NCBI RefSeq assembly: GCF_020509005.1
Contig: NC_063023.1
Coordinates: forward strand, 2,542,001 to 2,606,000
Direction of reading: 5' to 3'
From: Fulvia fulva
Lineage: Eukaryota; Ascomycota; Dothideomycetes; Mycosphaerellales; Mycosphaerellaceae
Length of the DNA: 64,000 nt
In this document: positions 8,587 through 20,475 of the stretch, piece by piece
Layout of the letters: every line of letters begins with the position of its first letter
Position numbering within the stretch: the stretch's first letter is position 1
Notes under the pieces: generated by a model
Database searches by the model: none
Told to the model about the DNA's origin: nothing
Seen by the model: only the letters and a program-made list of their open reading frames with translations
Made by a program: the position numbers and the translations under genes

Positions 8587-11500
8587 CTACCTACGAGTAG
8601 AGAGCTAACCTCTACGTACGACACCGAGACCGCCCGAGATAGTATAATAGTACTAGACCGTACGATTAATTCGTAATAATAGAGAACGCCGACGAGACCT
8701 CTCGACGCCCTCCCCTACGACCTTTAAGTATACGACCTAGCGACACTATTTAGCGATAGTAACACCTATATCGTACGCCCTCTATCTTAGCCGAGTTACT
8801 AACCGGAGACCCTTAGAACCTAGAACTTTAGAACTAGCTTAACTCGATCCTTAGCGATAGTATATATCCGGACCGCGTAAGTAGGATATAGTATAAGTAA
8901 GGAAATAGAATAGACAGGTCTACTCTCTCTTATCTTTATATACCCGAGTTATAAATTTATATAACTAATAATACGCCTTAGTCTTTAATACGATACGAGG
9001 GTAGTAGGGTAGAAGGTAAGAAGCTAGTACGACTAGATATTAAAGATACTCGTCTCTCGTCTTACGTGGACGATAGTAAAGGTATCGACGTTATATAGTT
9101 TATTAATAGTATATTGCCTTCTCGTATAGACTAGATCGACTTTAACGATATAGACTTCGAGTACGATCTAATAAACTATAAGATCGCCGATACTAAAGCA
9201 TTTAAGAGGGTAGTTACCTTACGGCCTAATACTATATATCTTAAGGTTAAGAGTACTATAGATAGGTACGCCTACTAGAAGGTTATACTCGACTACTCGC
9301 GAGCCTAGGTACGACGCTATTACGAGGAACGCGATCAAGTCGATACTAAACTCGCGAAGCTCTAAGAAGAATATAATGTCGTCTTCGAAGACTAATAGGA
9401 TATAGCGACCGAGCGAGATAAGATATAAGCCGATACTATAATATATTAAATATCCTAGGAAGATACTAAGGCCCGTATCTAGATACTATAAATAGCCTTA
9501 GACGACGCCGTAACTAAGGAATACTATAAGAAGATTACCGATGAGCTAGTAGGCCGTATTAACACTACTAATAGCTATCTCGAGTAAGTAGAGGACGAAT
9601 TCGACTAACTTAAGGCTAAGATTATATAGTAGGATACTAAGATCTCGTAACTTAAGATATAAGCCTAGCTTACTGCCTTACTAAGCGAGCGAGACCGCCC
9701 GCTTACTTTCCCTAAGTAGTTACGACCCTAGTAACAGTCGTAGTAGTAAGAATAGTAGACTACTAGTCTAGAAGAATTCCTATAAGCCGGTACCCGTCGT
9801 TCCTAGACTCTAGTAGATAGCGGCTATCGGGCCCGTACCTATAACCGTACTATCCGCGCCGGTTCTCTCGTACTCTTAGTAGCCCGTACTAATAATACTA
9901 TAATATTTACCGCCTAGACCGACTAACGTTTCCCCTATCCTAAAGAGTTCGATAACTTAGGCGAGCTCTCCTATATCGACTAGAAAGAGAGCTATAAGGA
10001 CTCTATCGCGGTACAATATACTATATAAACACCTTACCTTAATATCTTTAACTACGTTAAGCGTTATACTCTCGGTACCTCTAGGGACATTATCTATACG
10101 GCTATCGAGAACGACGATTAGGTAAGCCTCGAGGATATATAGGACGAGTTAGACGATAACTTCGGTAAGAATCCTCGAGACATTAAGCTTAAGGCTAGAC
10201 GCGACCTATACTAGCTAAAGTAGAAGTACGGCTAGGAGTTTAGTAAATATATCGTCGAATACCGCCGCCTTAGCGCTAAGGCCGGTAAGCCTATAGTATT
10301 ATACGAGCTATAGATTAGCCTAAACGAGTTCTAGATAAAGAGGATAGAGGACACTAGCTTATAGAACCCGTTAGCTAGTTTATTCGTATCGCTAAAGCTA
10401 AAGAAGAGGTATATAATACCGTAAAGAGTATATATAGTAAGAGGGACAAGGACAAGGACACCTAGTAAGGTAGTAATAGGCGTCGTAGTAGTTAAGAACT
10501 AGGCTAATAGGGCTTTAGACAATAGAGCGCTAGTATAGTACTACGAGCCGCGCCGCCGACTATAAACAATACGCTTACGGTCTCTACGCGTACCTAGAAC
10601 GCTAGCCCGGCCGTACGCCTTATCTCCTAGCGTTATACTATACTACCTAAGCTTACTAACGAACTCCGGGACCGGCTACGCTAGTAAGGCCGCTACTTCT
10701 ACTATCGTGAACCTAGATATACCGGCCTCGACCCCGTATATATTCTTTATAACTCCCGCGGTAAGTAGCGTACCGGCGACGTTAACCGCGAGATACCTAT
10801 CGCTCTTAACGCTATAACCGACGCGCTAGCCCTCTAGATCGAAGTACTACCCGTATAGGGAAATGCCTAGCTCCTTAGTACCGTCGCGCTAAAGGAGTAA
10901 TATACGAATCTACGAATTATAAATACGAAGAATAAGACTATAAGATATATACCTAAGAGGAAGAATACCTATATATAGTAATAGCTAAGGGTAACACCTA
11001 TACGCCTATATATATATAACTAACGTATAGAAAGTATATAGTATATACTAGTACTATAACTAGTATATTAGGTAGAAGAGCAAACGTACTTACCCTCTCT
11101 AATACTAGCGCCTCCTCTAAGTTTATTAACCTAGGATTCGTTCTCGTAAACAAAGTCCCTACCTTTAAGCTAGAAAGGCTAAGACGCCTACGTATAGCTA
11201 ACGTAGCGGCTATATAACTACTCGAAGTAGTACTAATAGACGTTACTATAGGTAGCTATACTAGTTAAGAGCTATACTACGTTACTAACCTTAACAAGTA
11301 CGACCTAGTACTAGGCATCTCCTAGCTCGAAGAACACGACCCTTTATATAGCTTTAAACTTAAGACACTTAGCTTCGACAAGCCTACCTACTACTAATAT
11401 TATTACTAGAACGGCATGCCTTATACGATTATAATAGAAGCCGATAATAGTAAGCCTAAGGCGCCGAAACTAGTATTACCCGAGCTAGAACCCGATATCT

Positions 11501-12111
11501 ATTTTATTAGCGCGGACGTCTATTATCGTATAGTAAAGCGAGCCTAGAAGCGATAAGACTAGCTAGATGCTAATAAGTTCTTCGTACTATAGCCGGAGGA
11601 TTTCGACGACGAGGAGTATACCTCTGCCTTCGCTATATTGCTAGATAATTTAGAAATCTTTATAAATAAGAACAAGGTATAGGACCTAAAGGTCAAGCTA
11701 CCGTCCGAATATTACGACCTAGCCGACGCCTTTAGGTATAAGAGCGAGTTTAAGCTACCTAAGTATAGCCCGTCCGACTATACGATCAACTTAAAACTAG
11801 GATTAGAAGCGTAGCGACCCTATAAGAAGGCCTTTAGTATAAACCCGGATTAGCTAGTAGTCGTCAAGAAATTCATTAATAATAGTATAGCTAACGGCAC
11901 GGTCGAACTATCTAAATTAGACATATCGTCCCCCGTATTAATTATTAAAAAGCTAGGAGGCGGACTCCGCGTCTACGTCTACTACCGCGCCCTAAATACT
12001 ATTATAGTTAAGGACCGATACCTAATACCTCTATTAAGGGAGACACTTAAGCGAGTTTCTAAGGCTAAGTAGTTTACTAAGCTTAATATCGTCGCCGTAT
12101 TTAATAATATA
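8587..12111 (+). pseudogene. Element A gag, protease and start of RT, RIP-destroyed
   Basis: Conceptual reading shows a gag-like region at about 9000-10600, a degraded zinc knuckle near 10700, an aspartic-protease-like stretch near 11110 (TSASSKFINLG) and the start of RT near 11950 (KLGGGLRVYVYYRALNT). Stop codons are nearly all TAG or TAA, as expected from CpA/TpG to TpA mutation. LINE-1 interrupts the RT at 12112. Confidence 0.75.
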
Positions 12112-12289
12112 GATAGATAGATAGATTTGTCATTCCCCTGTTCTAGGACCCTATCCGGCCTATGCAGGTATATATCTATTGTTATGTACAAAGGGAAACC
12201 CGAATAGGTGAAAACCCTTCCCGCCCCCGACTACTCCTTGTCTAGATTAGCTTTCCCTCTGAACGTACGTAGTCCATGTCACTACCCCG

Positions 12290-14749
12290 TTAGCCCCCGC
12301 TCCTAGCCGGTCTCGTCGCGCTGCGTCGTGTCCTCTCTTCCTGCACTGCTCCTACTAGGCGGTACTGTTCTAGCCAGCCCTTCTCTAGTATCCAGTTCGT
12401 AATGCGCCGTAGGTCTTTAGCGTTGTTAAGAAGTGCCCCAATCGTCCGGTTCCTCGCCTTTGCCATCCACTCCCCCCTTCCTAGCGACCACCTCGGACAG
12501 ACGAGGAGTGCGTGCCGTACGTTCTGGGAGCGATAGCCGCAGGGGCAGCTAGTATTCGTGTATCCTGGGACCTTCCTCCATGATAGGTACCCCTGGAGGC
12601 CGATGTGTTCGCTTCGCAGTTGGGTTGCTATGCTACTCTGTGCCCTCGTAAGGCGGTAGTGGATGAGCTTCGGGGGGTGCTTGACCGCGGATTTTGTAGC
12701 TGACCATTCCTTAGGTTGTCCCGCTGGCTGAGGGCGTCCACTATGCCCTACAACCTGGTTGTTCCACCTCTCTTTCCATAGTTGCTCTACAAACGATTTC
12801 TCACCTTCCCATTGTGTTGCTAGCTGTTCGTCCCTTGCCCGGTAGTTCGGCTCGTTTCCGGGTCGAATGCCCTTATGCGCTGGTACTGATTCGCGGGCCC
12901 TTGCGACTGCACTGGCGATGACCTTCTGTACTGGGTACTGTGCCGACTTGCCTAAGTAGGAGGTCCGTAGTCCCTGGATGTATAGGTCGATCGGCGGTAT
13001 AGCGGTCTCGTGCTCAAGCATCCTCGTTGGTGTCGACTTATATGCCCCGGTGACCTTCCTTAGGCATTGGTTTTGGATCTTCGCTAGCGGCGCGACGAGT
13101 CCCTTCGATGGGCAGGCCCTCTCGCCTAAGGACCACACTTGGCTGCCATAGGTAAGGACTGGCCGTACAATAGCCGTATATAGAAGTCGTGACTGCCGGA
13201 AGTCCGCCCCCCATGTGGACGCAGTGAGCCTCTGGCATGATGCCATATTCTGTTCAGCTTTCCGTAATATTGCCTGTACGTGCTTCCTCCACCGTAGCGC
13301 CGGGTCCACCCATAGTCCGAGGATCCTGAGCTGATTTGCCGGGTTAGTCGTGTGCCCCTGTATCTGGATAGAAGCTTGCATATTGTGGAACCGTGGCCGG
13401 CGCGTAAAGTGTATCAGATTGTACTTTTCTGGGGCAAACCGAGCCCCGTGCCTCCTAGCCCAGTCCTCGCAGATCTTGTGCTTCTCTTCTAGTAGCCTAC
13501 AGTTCTCCTCAGTCGAGGAAGACCACGCTAGGATGTTTGTGTCGTCTACGAAGCCGCTCGCAGCGGTGTTCTGGGATTCTAGGGCTGGGAGCAGCGTCGC
13601 CATAAAGAAGAGGAACAGAATAGGTGCTAGCGTTGAGCCTTGCGGGATTCCAGTGTGGACTGCTTGAAATGGGCTTCTGTACTGGCCGACCAGGATCGAC
13701 GTACTGCGGTTTTGGAGGTAGGACCGTACGAAGTTGACAAGCCACTCAGGGAGTCCTTTCGACCTTAGGATGTAGAGAAGCCGCGGGTGTGACACGTAGT
13801 CGAAGGCTCCCGATATGTCTAGGCTAAGTAAGGAAGCCACCTTGTCCCTATTCTTATACCAGATGGCCTTTACCTGAGAGGTGATAAGTTCCATCGCGGA
13901 TAGCGTCGATCGCTGTGGGCGCGCACCCATCTGGGTGTCCGGGAGTAGGGAGTGTTCCTCTGCCGCCTCGGAGAGTCTCGTTGCAACCAGCTTCTCAAGC
14001 GCCTTCCCAAGAGTGTTAAGGAGCGCAATTGGGCGGTACGACTTCACCTGCGTATAGTCTTCCTTCTGCGGCTTGCGTAGGACCACTGTCGTCGATTGTT
14101 TAAAAGCTATCGGGTGGTATCCGGTCTGTAGGCAGGCGTTGAAGATCGCTGCAACTGCTGGGGCTAGTTGATCTCTACACTTCTTTAGTAGCTCGTTTGG
14201 GATCCCATCCGGCCCCGGGGCTTTCTTCGCCGGCAACTTCCTCAGCACAGCGGTAACTTCTCCCTCGGACACCTCCTGTTGGACCGCGATGCTAGGGGCT
14301 AGGGGAGTAGAGCTGTTTATGTCGCTTAGATCAGCCTCGACTGGGGGTGGGAAGAACTTGCTAGCCAGTAGACGCGCCTTGGCCTCGGGGTCGCTAACCG
14401 GGCCACTAGGCGATTGTAGCGCTGGGATAGAGAAGGAGGGGCCCTGTGTAGGGTCCTGTCGGGCCCATTTCGCTAGCTTCCACATCCTCTCTGGCTTGCC
14501 GGCGATTTCTTCCACTGTGGCCCTCCAGCCGACTGCTTTCTCCCTCCGTATTATGGCTTTCTTCTGTTGGCATGCCTCCCTGTATACGTTCCAGGCCTCC
14601 TCGCTATGGCTGCTCGTCCACACCCGGCGGGCTCTCCTTGCTTCTCTTACTACCGCAGTGCACTCCGGCGTCCAGTATGGTTTGGACCATGTCGTTGGTT
14701 GGGCAAGCGGAACGTGAAGTGAGGTCGCTTTTCTTATTTCGTCTGTCAC
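12290..14749 (-). CDS. LINE-1 ORF2, 3' part: reverse transcriptase and CCHC domain
   Basis: An 819-residue frame that starts at a GTG overlapping the stop of the endonuclease part. RT motifs include GPDGIPNELLKK near residue 195, SLDISGAFDYV, GIPQGSTLAPILF and the catalytic FVDDTNILAWS near residue 398. The C-terminus has a Cys-His cluster, CPCGYRSQNVRHALLVCP, typical of non-LTR elements. No RNase H block with the usual acidic residues was found between RT and this cluster. Together with the endonuclease frame it forms one broken ORF2 of about 1100 residues; the break is a one-base difference from the RIP-mutated sister copy. Confidence 0.85.
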   Translation of the reverse strand: MTDEIRKATSLHVPLAQPTTWSKPYWTPECTAVVREARRARRVWTSSHSEEAWNVYREACQQKKAIIRREKAVGWRATVEEIAGKPERMWKLAKWARQDPTQGPSFSIPALQSPSGPVSDPEAKARLLASKFFPPPVEADLSDINSSTPLAPSIAVQQEVSEGEVTAVLRKLPAKKAPGPDGIPNELLKKCRDQLAPAVAAIFNACLQTGYHPIAFKQSTTVVLRKPQKEDYTQVKSYRPIALLNTLGKALEKLVATRLSEAAEEHSLLPDTQMGARPQRSTLSAMELITSQVKAIWYKNRDKVASLLSLDISGAFDYVSHPRLLYILRSKGLPEWLVNFVRSYLQNRSTSILVGQYRSPFQAVHTGIPQGSTLAPILFLFFMATLLPALESQNTAASGFVDDTNILAWSSSTEENCRLLEEKHKICEDWARRHGARFAPEKYNLIHFTRRPRFHNMQASIQIQGHTTNPANQLRILGLWVDPALRWRKHVQAILRKAEQNMASCQRLTASTWGADFRQSRLLYTAIVRPVLTYGSQVWSLGERACPSKGLVAPLAKIQNQCLRKVTGAYKSTPTRMLEHETAIPPIDLYIQGLRTSYLGKSAQYPVQKVIASAVARARESVPAHKGIRPGNEPNYRARDEQLATQWEGEKSFVEQLWKERWNNQVVGHSGRPQPAGQPKEWSATKSAVKHPPKLIHYRLTRAQSSIATQLRSEHIGLQGYLSWRKVPGYTNTSCPCGYRSQNVRHALLVCPRWSLGRGEWMAKARNRTIGALLNNAKDLRRITNWILEKGWLEQYRLVGAVQEERTRRSATRPARSGG

Positions 14750-15606
14750 CCCTGGACTGCTTCGTCTATCTCGTCTTTACTGTTGTATTGCTGCTGCGCG
14801 ATCTGGACTAGCCTCTTGGAGTCATCGAGGTACGCCTGGATGTTGGCCCAGTGGGCCTTTCCCCAGTTTGGCTTAGGGGTTCTCGCTGGTGTGCGTTGTA
14901 TCTGTGTCGCAATAGAGGTCCTGACTGGCATGTGGTCTGACGACGCCTCGAGTTCATGTTCGATCCCACAGTAGGTTACCGTGTGGTAGTGGCTATCTGA
15001 GATCCAGGAGAGGTCGATCGTGCCTTGGAGTCCCCCTCTCTTCCAGGTGCCCAGGTCCTTCGGGGTATTGAGGGCAATTGCGTTGCTCGCCATCAAGTCG
15101 AGTACTTCGTCGGCTATAGGGTGCGGCTGCATAAGGCTTTCCCAGGAAGGGTGGTGTATGTTGAAGTCTCCTACTACGATGTGGCACCCTTGTCTCTTGA
15201 GCGCACTGTCTAGGTGTCTGCAGACCCCTAGGTCGCGGCTAGACCTCGAGGCTGGCGGTTGCATGTATAGGTTGTGTATCCAGGTGCTACCCACGTGGAG
15301 GGAGGTAATATCGCCCCCGCCTTCTTCGTCTGCGTAGTACACTACCTCCCAGTCGGATTCTAGTATGTCCTTGCTGACATAGAAGCACGTGCGGGGTCTG
15401 CCGTCGCCTCGTAGGCATGTCGTGTAGCCTAGTGACTTGCAGGTCGTTGGTCTCTTATAGTGCGGGTTAATCCATGGCTCCTGGATTGCAAGGACGTGGT
15501 GGACGCGCGGGTCCGCCTCGTGTAGGAAATGGTTCTGGACTATATCCTTGCTATGGTTGACGTTATACTGGATGATGTTAAGCGTGTCGAGGCTAGTCAT
15601 CGGCAT
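14746..15606 (-). CDS. LINE-1 ORF2, 5' part: AP-type endonuclease
   Basis: Start chosen at ATG 15606; another ATG is at 15600. The frame also opens from a TTG at 15612. It overlaps the end of ORF1 by 8-14 nt, a usual arrangement for such elements. Endonuclease/exonuclease/phosphatase motifs are present in order: IQYNVNHSKD at the N-terminus, AIQEPWINP, VVGDFNIHHPSW, GTIDLSWISD and SSDHMPV at the end. The frame stops at TGA 14746-14748, immediately before RT coding starts in another frame. Confidence 0.85.
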   Translation of the reverse strand: MPMTSLDTLNIIQYNVNHSKDIVQNHFLHEADPRVHHVLAIQEPWINPHYKRPTTCKSLGYTTCLRGDGRPRTCFYVSKDILESDWEVVYYADEEGGGDITSLHVGSTWIHNLYMQPPASRSSRDLGVCRHLDSALKRQGCHIVVGDFNIHHPSWESLMQPHPIADEVLDLMASNAIALNTPKDLGTWKRGGLQGTIDLSWISDSHYHTVTYCGIEHELEASSDHMPVRTSIATQIQRTPARTPKPNWGKAHWANIQAYLDDSKRLVQIAQQQYNSKDEIDEAVQG

Positions 15607-16870
15607 CGACAATCATTTCCTCTGTATCGTCCTGTGTCCTACTGCCCTGTGCGTCCTGGTCTACGCCTATCGGCTGTGTACTAAAGGGGAGCCGGGCCTG
15701 GTTAGATTCCCTCGCCGCAGCTAGCAGAGCACGTGGCCTCCCGTACGCCCTAGGCTGCGCATCCTTTACATCGTTCTCGGCCCTAGGGCGCTTGTGCCCG
15801 ACCGCCGCTAGTTGGTTCCGGTGTGGGCTAGCCTCACGGTCGCCGTAGAATCTTGGGGCGACGGTTCTGTTTGTGATTGCCTTGTTTTTCGCTAGTTTCC
15901 GCTGTGGGCATTCCGCACTATACGATGGGTGGTGCCCCGGACAGTTCGCGCACCGTCTCGTAGTCGATGTACAGTCCCTAGACATATGGTCTCCTGCACA
16001 GTTCGAGCAGGCCTGCTTGTTTGTGCACGTGTAGGTTTGGTGTCCATACTGTTGGCATTTGAAGCATTGGAGGACACGAAAGGATGAGGAGTGCTTTTCT
16101 ACTGTCTTGAGGCTGTATTGCCAGACCAGGCCTTGTTCTATCGCTAGATCCGCCGCTTTCGCGTCTTGTAGCCATACTATTAGCGCCGAGGCCTTCTTGC
16201 CTTCTGGCCATTTCCTATGGAGCCAAGTCGCCTTCTGGATTGGAGAGTTAAGAGTGACCGGGTTGTCCTCTTGGAGAGCGCGTAGGTGACCCTGGTTGGT
16301 TGGGTCAAACTCCTTAGGCATGTCGTGGACTAGGATCGTGAATTGTTTCGTTGAGACCTTCGCTGATGCCGCAACCTTAGATGCCCACTGTGGCTGTGCC
16401 TCTAGGTGCCTCCTAGCAGTAGCAGAGCTAGTATAGATCTGTAGAGTGCCGTTAGACTGTTGGTTCACTGCGACCACCCCTGGTTGGTTAATTCGTTGGG
16501 CGAGCTCCTTGTTCGATAGCTTCGCAACTTCGGCCTGGTCTTCCTTTGCTGCAATGCGGATCGTAACTGCATCGTGCGTTGGGCGGGGGCCTGGTATCGA
16601 TGCCGCGACCGATGCCCAGCTATGGGGGTGTTGATTCCGGGTGGCCTTGCTAATCGCCTGGGACGTCGTCCTCATTTCTTGTTGCCCTCGGTGATACGAC
16701 AGTACAAGCGCCGTGCGTAGCTGAGTGATCATTACCTGTAGAGACCGGTAAGGGAGCTGATCGTTAGTTTCCATGCTTTTTGCGTCCTCTATAAGTTGCT
16801 GCCAGTTGTCTTGGGGGGGCTTCGCCTGTAGGGCCGTAGGCGCCGTTAGTACCGTAGCCTGGGCTGCCAT
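15593..16870 (-). CDS. LINE-1 ORF1: gag-like RNA-binding protein with three zinc knuckles
   Basis: A 425-residue protein from ATG 16870. The N-terminal half is helical and Ala/Gln-rich, and the middle carries an RRM-like region. From about residue 267 come three consecutive Cys/His knuckles (CFKCQQYGHQTYTC, CSNCAGDHMSRDC, CANCPGHHPSYSAEC). These are typical of LINE ORF1 proteins that coat the transcript for target-primed reverse transcription. The C-terminus is basic and ends in an acidic tail. Intact. Confidence 0.85.
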   Translation of the reverse strand: MAAQATVLTAPTALQAKPPQDNWQQLIEDAKSMETNDQLPYRSLQVMITQLRTALVLSYHRGQQEMRTTSQAISKATRNQHPHSWASVAASIPGPRPTHDAVTIRIAAKEDQAEVAKLSNKELAQRINQPGVVAVNQQSNGTLQIYTSSATARRHLEAQPQWASKVAASAKVSTKQFTILVHDMPKEFDPTNQGHLRALQEDNPVTLNSPIQKATWLHRKWPEGKKASALIVWLQDAKAADLAIEQGLVWQYSLKTVEKHSSSFRVLQCFKCQQYGHQTYTCTNKQACSNCAGDHMSRDCTSTTRRCANCPGHHPSYSAECPQRKLAKNKAITNRTVAPRFYGDREASPHRNQLAAVGHKRPRAENDVKDAQPRAYGRPRALLAAARESNQARLPFSTQPIGVDQDAQGSRTQDDTEEMIVDADD

Positions 16871-17081
16871 TGCCTAGGAGTTGCCTAATGTAGCTAGGCA
16901 CCTCCGCGGCGTTTGGAGCTGAAGAAACAGGGTGAAGAGAGCTTCAAGCTGTCCAGATTGAATGGGGTAGAACTCCCTCAGTCCTAGGGGCAGTGGCCTG
17001 CTTTTTATATCGTTGGAATGGCCTTGATAAGAGCTTTCGAATGTGTCGTGTTTTGGCGCAGAGATCGATGATTCCGTCAAT

Positions 17082-19954
17082 TATTTAATAATATACGTAT
17101 CCGTAAGGAAGACGAATAGATAACCGCCTTTATTACTAAGTATAGATTATACTAGTTTAAGGTCCTTCCGTTCGGCCTCTATAATAGCCCTAGTAGTTAG
17201 TAGCGTAAGATCAACGACATCCTCCGAGAGTTCCTAGACGACTTTACTATAGTATACCTCGATAATGTCCTAATTTATACGGACGGCTCCTTAGATAATT
17301 ATAGAGCTTACGTACGAAAGGTTCTATATAGACTACGGAATATAGGGCTACTAGTAGATATCGACAAGTATAAATTCTACGTTCAACAAATTAAATACCT
17401 AGGCCTTATTATTACGACGGAGGGCGTTAAGATAGACCCTATAAAGATTAAAGCTATTATAAACTAGGAGGTACCTCGTAACGTTAAGGACGTTCTTACG
17501 TTCCTTAGCTTTACTAGATTCTATAGGAAGTTTATCTACGCCTTCTCTAAAGTAACCGCGTACCTTATAGACCTTACGAAGACAAGTAAAAAGAGTAAAG
17601 TCGACGGTAAGGTAGTTAAGAAGCCACCCTTTATATAGACCTAATTGTACAATATAGCCTTTAAGGAACTTAAGTAGCGCTTTAGCTAAGTAGGTATACT
17701 AGCCTATTATTAACTAGGCGAGCAGATTTAGGTAGAAATAGACTCTAGCGACTAGGTCAATATAGAGGTACTATTATAGATAATTAACGGCGTCCTTAGA
17801 CCCGTAGCGTTCTACTCGAAGAAGCTTAGTCCGTAAGAATATAACTTCGACATTTACGATAAAGAGCTACTAGCTATCGTTAAGGCGTTCGAGGAATAGT
17901 AACCGGAACTTATCGGCGCTATAGACGATAAGCTAGTTCGAGTACTTACCGATCACCGTAATCTTAAGTACTTTATAACTACTAAGTAGCTTAACCGGCG
18001 CTAGGTACGCTAGGCTAAGTTCCTATCCTAGTTTAACTTTAAGATTACCTATCGCCCGGGCGCCTAAGGAACGAAACTAGATAGTCTTACCCGTCGCTCT
18101 TAGGATATACCGGCGGGGGTAGACGATACTAGAACGTAGTATTAATAATAGACTATTCTAAAACCCTATAACCTAGACATCGTTACTTAGTTTGCTATAT
18201 AAGTATAGGACGACCTACTAATAAACTATTAAGTACTATTAATTTACGACTCGGACGATAAAGAAGAAGACTACTATACTAGTAATATCGCTACCCCCCG
18301 GCGATTAACCCGCCTCGCCTAGCGAGACGTAATATCGCCGTTACTTAAACTAAACGACGCCGAGGTAGGTAGTGACGTCGACTCGGAACTAGATAGTAGA
18401 GTCCTAGTTAAAGAGACGCCTAGTAACGAGTAACCTATCGAAGGAAGTATAGAGCCGTTAGACAAACCTACGCTACTAGAGGAACGGGAGTAAACGGAGT
18501 TATATAAAGAAGAACTATATATAGAAGTATATAATAGCCGGTCTATAACGATACGTATACTTAAACTAAAGTCCGATCTCTAGTAAGGGATCGCTAACGT
18601 ATAGCTATAATAATAGAAGATCGCCGTATTAGATTACGAAATTATCGCGGACCGACTATACGTCGATAAAGCCTTATATTTCCTAGCCTTTTAGAACCTC
18701 CGTACCCGGGTAGTACATAAATACTATAATAGTAGAGTAGCTAGCTACTAAGGTATAGCAAGGACTTTTAATCTACTATAGAGGCAAAACCTCTTCTAGC
18801 CTAGTATAGTAAGTAACGTCGTAAGATACGTATAATACTACCTAATATATAGGCGCTCGACTCTATTAAGACTAATAAAGTAAGGCACTCTATCCCTATA
18901 CTATACGCCCGGTTACGAATAGAAGCACATCGCTATAGACTTTATTATCGACCTACCCGCTAGTAAAGATCCCGATACTAGACTAATCTATAAATACGTT
19001 ATAATAGTTACCGATATACTAACTAAACGCGTACGGCTACTCCCTACTAATGACTTAAACGCTAAGTAAGCCGCTACCTTATTCTATAAGTATATATTCC
19101 CCGTATACGGCCTACCGGAGGTGGTCGTAAGCGATAGAGGTACGTAATTCGTTAGCGCGCTCTTCCGTAGACTCTACGTAAGGCTTAGTATCTACTAAAA
19201 TCTTTCTATAGCCTTCTATCTAGAAACGGATAGGCAATTAGAACGTATAAACTAAGTACTCGAATAGTATATCCGCGCCTATACTAACTATTAATAAGAC
19301 AACTAGGTCGAGTTACTACCCGACGCCGAGTTCGCCCTTAATAATTACGAGTCTATAAGTACCGGAATGACTCTATTCTTCGCCGACTCTAGCCGCTACC
19401 CGCGGATAGAGTTTAGTAGCCTAGCTAAACTATAAGTTATAGCTCGGGAAGTACCTAACGTCGAGGCCGCTAACGCGTTAGTTAATAATATATAAGATAC
19501 TTAAGTATAAATACGGCGGGTGCTCGAGTCTATACGCTACGACCGCCTAGACGAGCTACGCGACATATATACTTTTACGTAAGTACGAACGGCCGACGCT
19601 ATAAACACTCGGCGAGCGCTAGCGCCTACCTACTAGCCTAACGATATAGTTCTACTAGATACCCGTAATATTAAGACTATACGCCTAAGTAAGAAACTCG
19701 ATTATAAGTTCCTTAGACCGTTTCGAGTCGTTAGGGCCGTAGGTAGACGCTCGTACAAACTCGAACTTAGCGATAGGATATAAATCTATAACGTGTTCTA
19801 TACGAGTAAGTTACGCCGCGTAGTAACCGAAGGGATACCTAGATAACGTAGACTACTACTAGCGCCCGTAATCGTCGAACGCGAAGGCTAGGTATCGGAG
19901 AAACACGAAGTAGAGGATCTAGTAGATTCTAAGATTAGGTATAACGATATATAG
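17082..19954 (+). pseudogene. Element A: rest of RT, RNase H and integrase, RIP-destroyed
   Basis: The frame resumes exactly where LINE-1 cut it: FNN before the insertion, then IRIRKEDE after it. An RT active-site remnant YLDNVLIYTD lies near 17250, RNase H near 17740-17900, the integrase zinc region near 18770 and the integrase core near 18940-19270. A chromodomain-like start lies near 19900, where the LINE fragment interrupts it. Many in-frame TAG/TAA. Confidence 0.75.
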
Positions 19955-20460
19955 ATAGATAGATTTGTCATTCCCCTGTTCTAGGACCCTATCCGGCCTA
20001 TGCAGGTATATATCTATTGTTATGTACAAAGGGAAACCCGAATAGGTGAAAACCCTTCCCGCCCCCGACTACTCCTTGTCTAGATTAGCTTTCCCTCTGA
20101 ACGTACGTAGTCCATGTCACTACCCCGTTAGCCCCCGCTCCTAGCCGGTCTCGTCGCGCTGCGTCGTGTCCTCTCTTCCTGCACTGCTCCTACTAGGCGG
20201 TACTGTTCTAGCCAGCCCTTCTCTAGTATCCAGTTCGTAATGCGCCGTAGGTCTTCAGCGTTGTTAAGAAGTGCCCCAATCGTCCGGTTCCTCGCCTTTG
20301 CCATCCACTCCCCCCTTCCTAGCGACCACCTCGGACAGACGAGGAGTGCGTGCCGTACGTTCTGGGAGCGATAGCCGCAGGGGCAGCTAGTATTCGTGTA
20401 TCCTGGAACCTTCCTCCATGATAGGTACCCCTGGAGGCCGATGTGTTCGCTTCGCAGTTG
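19955..20460 (-). mobile_element. 5'-truncated LINE copy (about 0.5 kb)
   Basis: Nearly identical to the 3' end of LINE-1 (two single-base differences noticed), with the same (TATC)n tail at its left end. It is flanked by TATAACGATATATAG at 19940-19954 and 20461-20475. The left copy merges with the tail, so the exact junction is ambiguous by a few bases. Not RIP-mutated. Confidence 0.9.
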
Positions 20461-20475
20461 TATAACGATATATAG

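Larger units (their letters stand above)
12112..17081 (-). mobile_element. LINE-1: near-intact Tad-like non-LTR retrotransposon
   Basis: A 4970-bp element in reverse orientation, inserted in element A's RT. It is flanked by the 14-bp duplication TATTTAATAATATA at 12098-12111 and 17082-17095. The 5' end is on the right. ORF1 (zinc-knuckle protein) and ORF2 (endonuclease plus RT) follow each other. The 3' end is a (TATC)n tract rather than poly(A), seen as GATAGATAGATAG from 12112. CA and TG are normally frequent, so no RIP has occurred. ORF2 is split by one missing base near 14747, so this copy is probably not autonomous. Family placement (Tad/I group) is from domain order. Confidence 0.9.
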
